Assembly (NCBI GenBank): GCA_964650975.1
Contig: CAZYWA010000378.1
Location: forward strand, 1 to 5,238
DNA length: 5,238 nucleotides
Direction: 5' to 3'
DNA from: CAZYWA01 sp964650975 [NCBI: uncultured bacterium]
Lineage (GTDB): Bacteria; JADJOY01
The position numbers and the translations under genes are program-made. This document shows, one piece after another, positions 4,208-5,238 of the stretch. Within the stretch, counting starts at the first letter, position 1. Every line of letters starts with the position of its first letter. Below the pieces are notes generated by a model. It ran no database searches. It was given only the letters and a program-made list of their open reading frames with translations, and had not been told where the DNA came from.

Positions 4208-5238
4208 ATGAAGCTCCATCAGTCCTTTCCATGGCTCGGCAGACTGTTCGCAGCCGCCATTCTCATCACCGGGTTCTCGATCGATGCCCGGGCCACCTAC
4301 GTCACGACCACGCTGGTCCCGTCGAAGATCATCGCAAGCAAGGGATCCGTCGGCGCGCAGCCCATGAGCGTCCTCGCGACGCAAGACCTCTCGGGATCGG
4401 TCACCGATCTCACCAAGGCGCAACGGTACACACCCGGCACGACCGGTTTCCAAGGAATCTTCTACTTCCCCGTTCCGGCCGGCACGGACCTGGCGAGCGC
4501 CTCGGGGATTTCGCTGGCGGCGAACTTCTACGGGCAACCGAGCAACATCTCGAAGTGGACGTTCCAGGTGCGGGACCAGTCGGCCAACACCTGGGTCGTG
4601 CTCGGCACCAACGCGGGGGCGACGTTCCACAACTGGACCCAGCTCAACTGGTCGTTGACTGGCGACTTGAACCGCTACCTGAATTCGGCCGGCTTCGTCT
4701 GGATTCGATATGACTGCTACAGCGTCACCGATACCAGCGATCTGGACATGCTGACGCTCGCGGTCACGAATTACACGATCGATCCCGTTCCTCCGACGGC
4801 GGGCGTGCGCACGGCGTTCAAGGGCTCGATCTCGAGCGCGCCGGATCAGGTGAACTTCGTGGCGAACGTGGCCGACATGCAGATTCTGGTGGCCGTCGGC
4901 GATTCGAAGATCAGCTCCGTCCACGCTGCGAACCCGGCCGACACGATCTACGGTTACGAGAAGATCGGCGGGATCCACGGACCCGACACGGTCGCGCCCA
5001 GTGGCGACCCGGGCTGGCCGCAGGTCGCTGCACAGAACCTTCTCTGGTACGGCCCGAGCGGCAAGCCCGTCACGATGCCTCACGCCGGCTGGTACTGGGT
5101 CGACATCATCACGCCCTCGAAGCGCGCGGCATGGACTTCGATTCTGATCGCCAACGTGCAGGCGCAGATCGCCAGGGGTTATGACGGAGTCTTCCTCGAC
5201 AACTCGGGCATCATCGATCCCAGCCTCATCACCGAGTT
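4208..5238 (+). CDS. Secreted glycoside-hydrolase-like protein, right paralog (3' end outside window)
   Basis: The frame is open for 343 codons to the window edge, so the C-terminus is missing. Residues 1-29 form a signal peptide (MKLHQSFPW, hydrophobic core LFAAAILITGF, cleavage site ARA before TYVTTT). Residues of about 30-190 form a beta-rich domain with KWTFQVRD (116-123), NTWVVLGTN and SDLDMLTLAV (177-186), resembling a carbohydrate-binding module. From about 200, IYGYEKIGG (247-255), LLWYG (278-282), GWYWVDI (294-300) and GYDGVFLDN (324-332) fit the N-terminal half of a TIM-barrel hydrolase of the GHL15 or GH114 kind. Asp331 is a candidate catalytic residue. It matches the left paralog closely, and the last 44 residues in the window are identical. 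It is codirectional with the beta-propeller gene but about 700 bp away and has its own promoter and riboswitch, so they are not a simple operon. Substrate and exact family are unknown. Confidence 0.85.
   Translation, partial: MKLHQSFPWLGRLFAAAILITGFSIDARATYVTTTLVPSKIIASKGSVGAQPMSVLATQDLSGSVTDLTKAQRYTPGTTGFQGIFYFPVPAGTDLASASGISLAANFYGQPSNISKWTFQVRDQSANTWVVLGTNAGATFHNWTQLNWSLTGDLNRYLNSAGFVWIRYDCYSVTDTSDLDMLTLAVTNYTIDPVPPTAGVRTAFKGSISSAPDQVNFVANVADMQILVAVGDSKISSVHAANPADTIYGYEKIGGIHGPDTVAPSGDPGWPQVAAQNLLWYGPSGKPVTMPHAGWYWVDIITPSKRAAWTSILIANVQAQIARGYDGVFLDNSGIIDPSLITE

Larger units (their letters stand above)
3830..5238 (+). repeat. Right arm of a 1.4-kb imperfect inverted repeat
   Basis: This is the counterpart of the left arm. 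Spacing is kept almost to the base: dyad to -24 is 75 bp in both, -12 to the aptamer about 63 nt in both, and -12 to the start codon 246 or 247 nt. Homology ends at the shared GCGGGCA (3830-3836; 1408-1414 on the left). No terminal repeats or transposase mark it as a mobile element. An inverted duplication is the simplest reading. Confidence 0.85.

Noticed and set aside
1-5238. Insertion sequence or composite transposon, because the ends are inverted repeats
   Set aside because: No transposase, integrase or target-site duplication is visible, and the arms are coding genes with diverged promoters that probably continue beyond the window.
1-5238. Assembly fold-back artefact creating a false palindrome
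   Set aside because: The arms differ at many sites, with different residues in both N-terminal domains, and the centre is unique. A fold-back would give nearly identical arms.

Overview
The window reads as high-GC bacterial DNA, probably from a Gram-negative species. Its exported proteins, c-di-GMP riboswitches and sigma-54-like promoters fit the groups once called Deltaproteobacteria (myxobacteria, Geobacter relatives), but the sequence alone does not fix the taxon. No transposase, integrase, tRNA, rRNA or CRISPR array was seen.

The layout is almost palindromic. A minus-strand gene (start at 1037, running off the left edge) and a plus-strand gene (start at 4208, running off the right edge) are paralogs. 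Each encodes a signal peptide, a beta-rich sugar-binding-like domain and the first part of a glycoside-hydrolase-like barrel. Homology extends upstream of both genes, giving inverted arms of about 1.4 kb (1-1414 and 3830-5238). Inside each arm, in the same order and spacing, are a GCCCG-NN-CGGGC dyad, a GG-N10-GC sigma-54-type promoter 75 bp downstream, a class I c-di-GMP riboswitch (GEMM-I) about 63 nt past the -12 element, a leader hairpin, a strong Shine-Dalgarno site and the start codon.

Between the arms lies one complete plus-strand gene (1828-3507). It encodes an exported, PQQ-type-repeat beta-propeller protein of 559 residues with eight cysteines spaced as four close pairs. It has its own candidate sigma-54 promoter near 1760 and two competing hairpins around its Shine-Dalgarno site. 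The roughly 320 bp after it holds no credible gene but several perfect inverted repeats, including an 11-bp stem with a 3-nt loop.

As a working picture (inference), this is a small secreted module, perhaps acting on extracellular polysaccharide. Sigma-54 would set transcription and c-di-GMP would gate expression of the two hydrolase-like paralogs. The left riboswitch has lost its GNRA tetraloop (AAAA instead of GAAA), so the two copies may respond differently. The 3' ends of the paralogs at the window edges differ only at synonymous sites, which suggests recent gene conversion or strong constraint.
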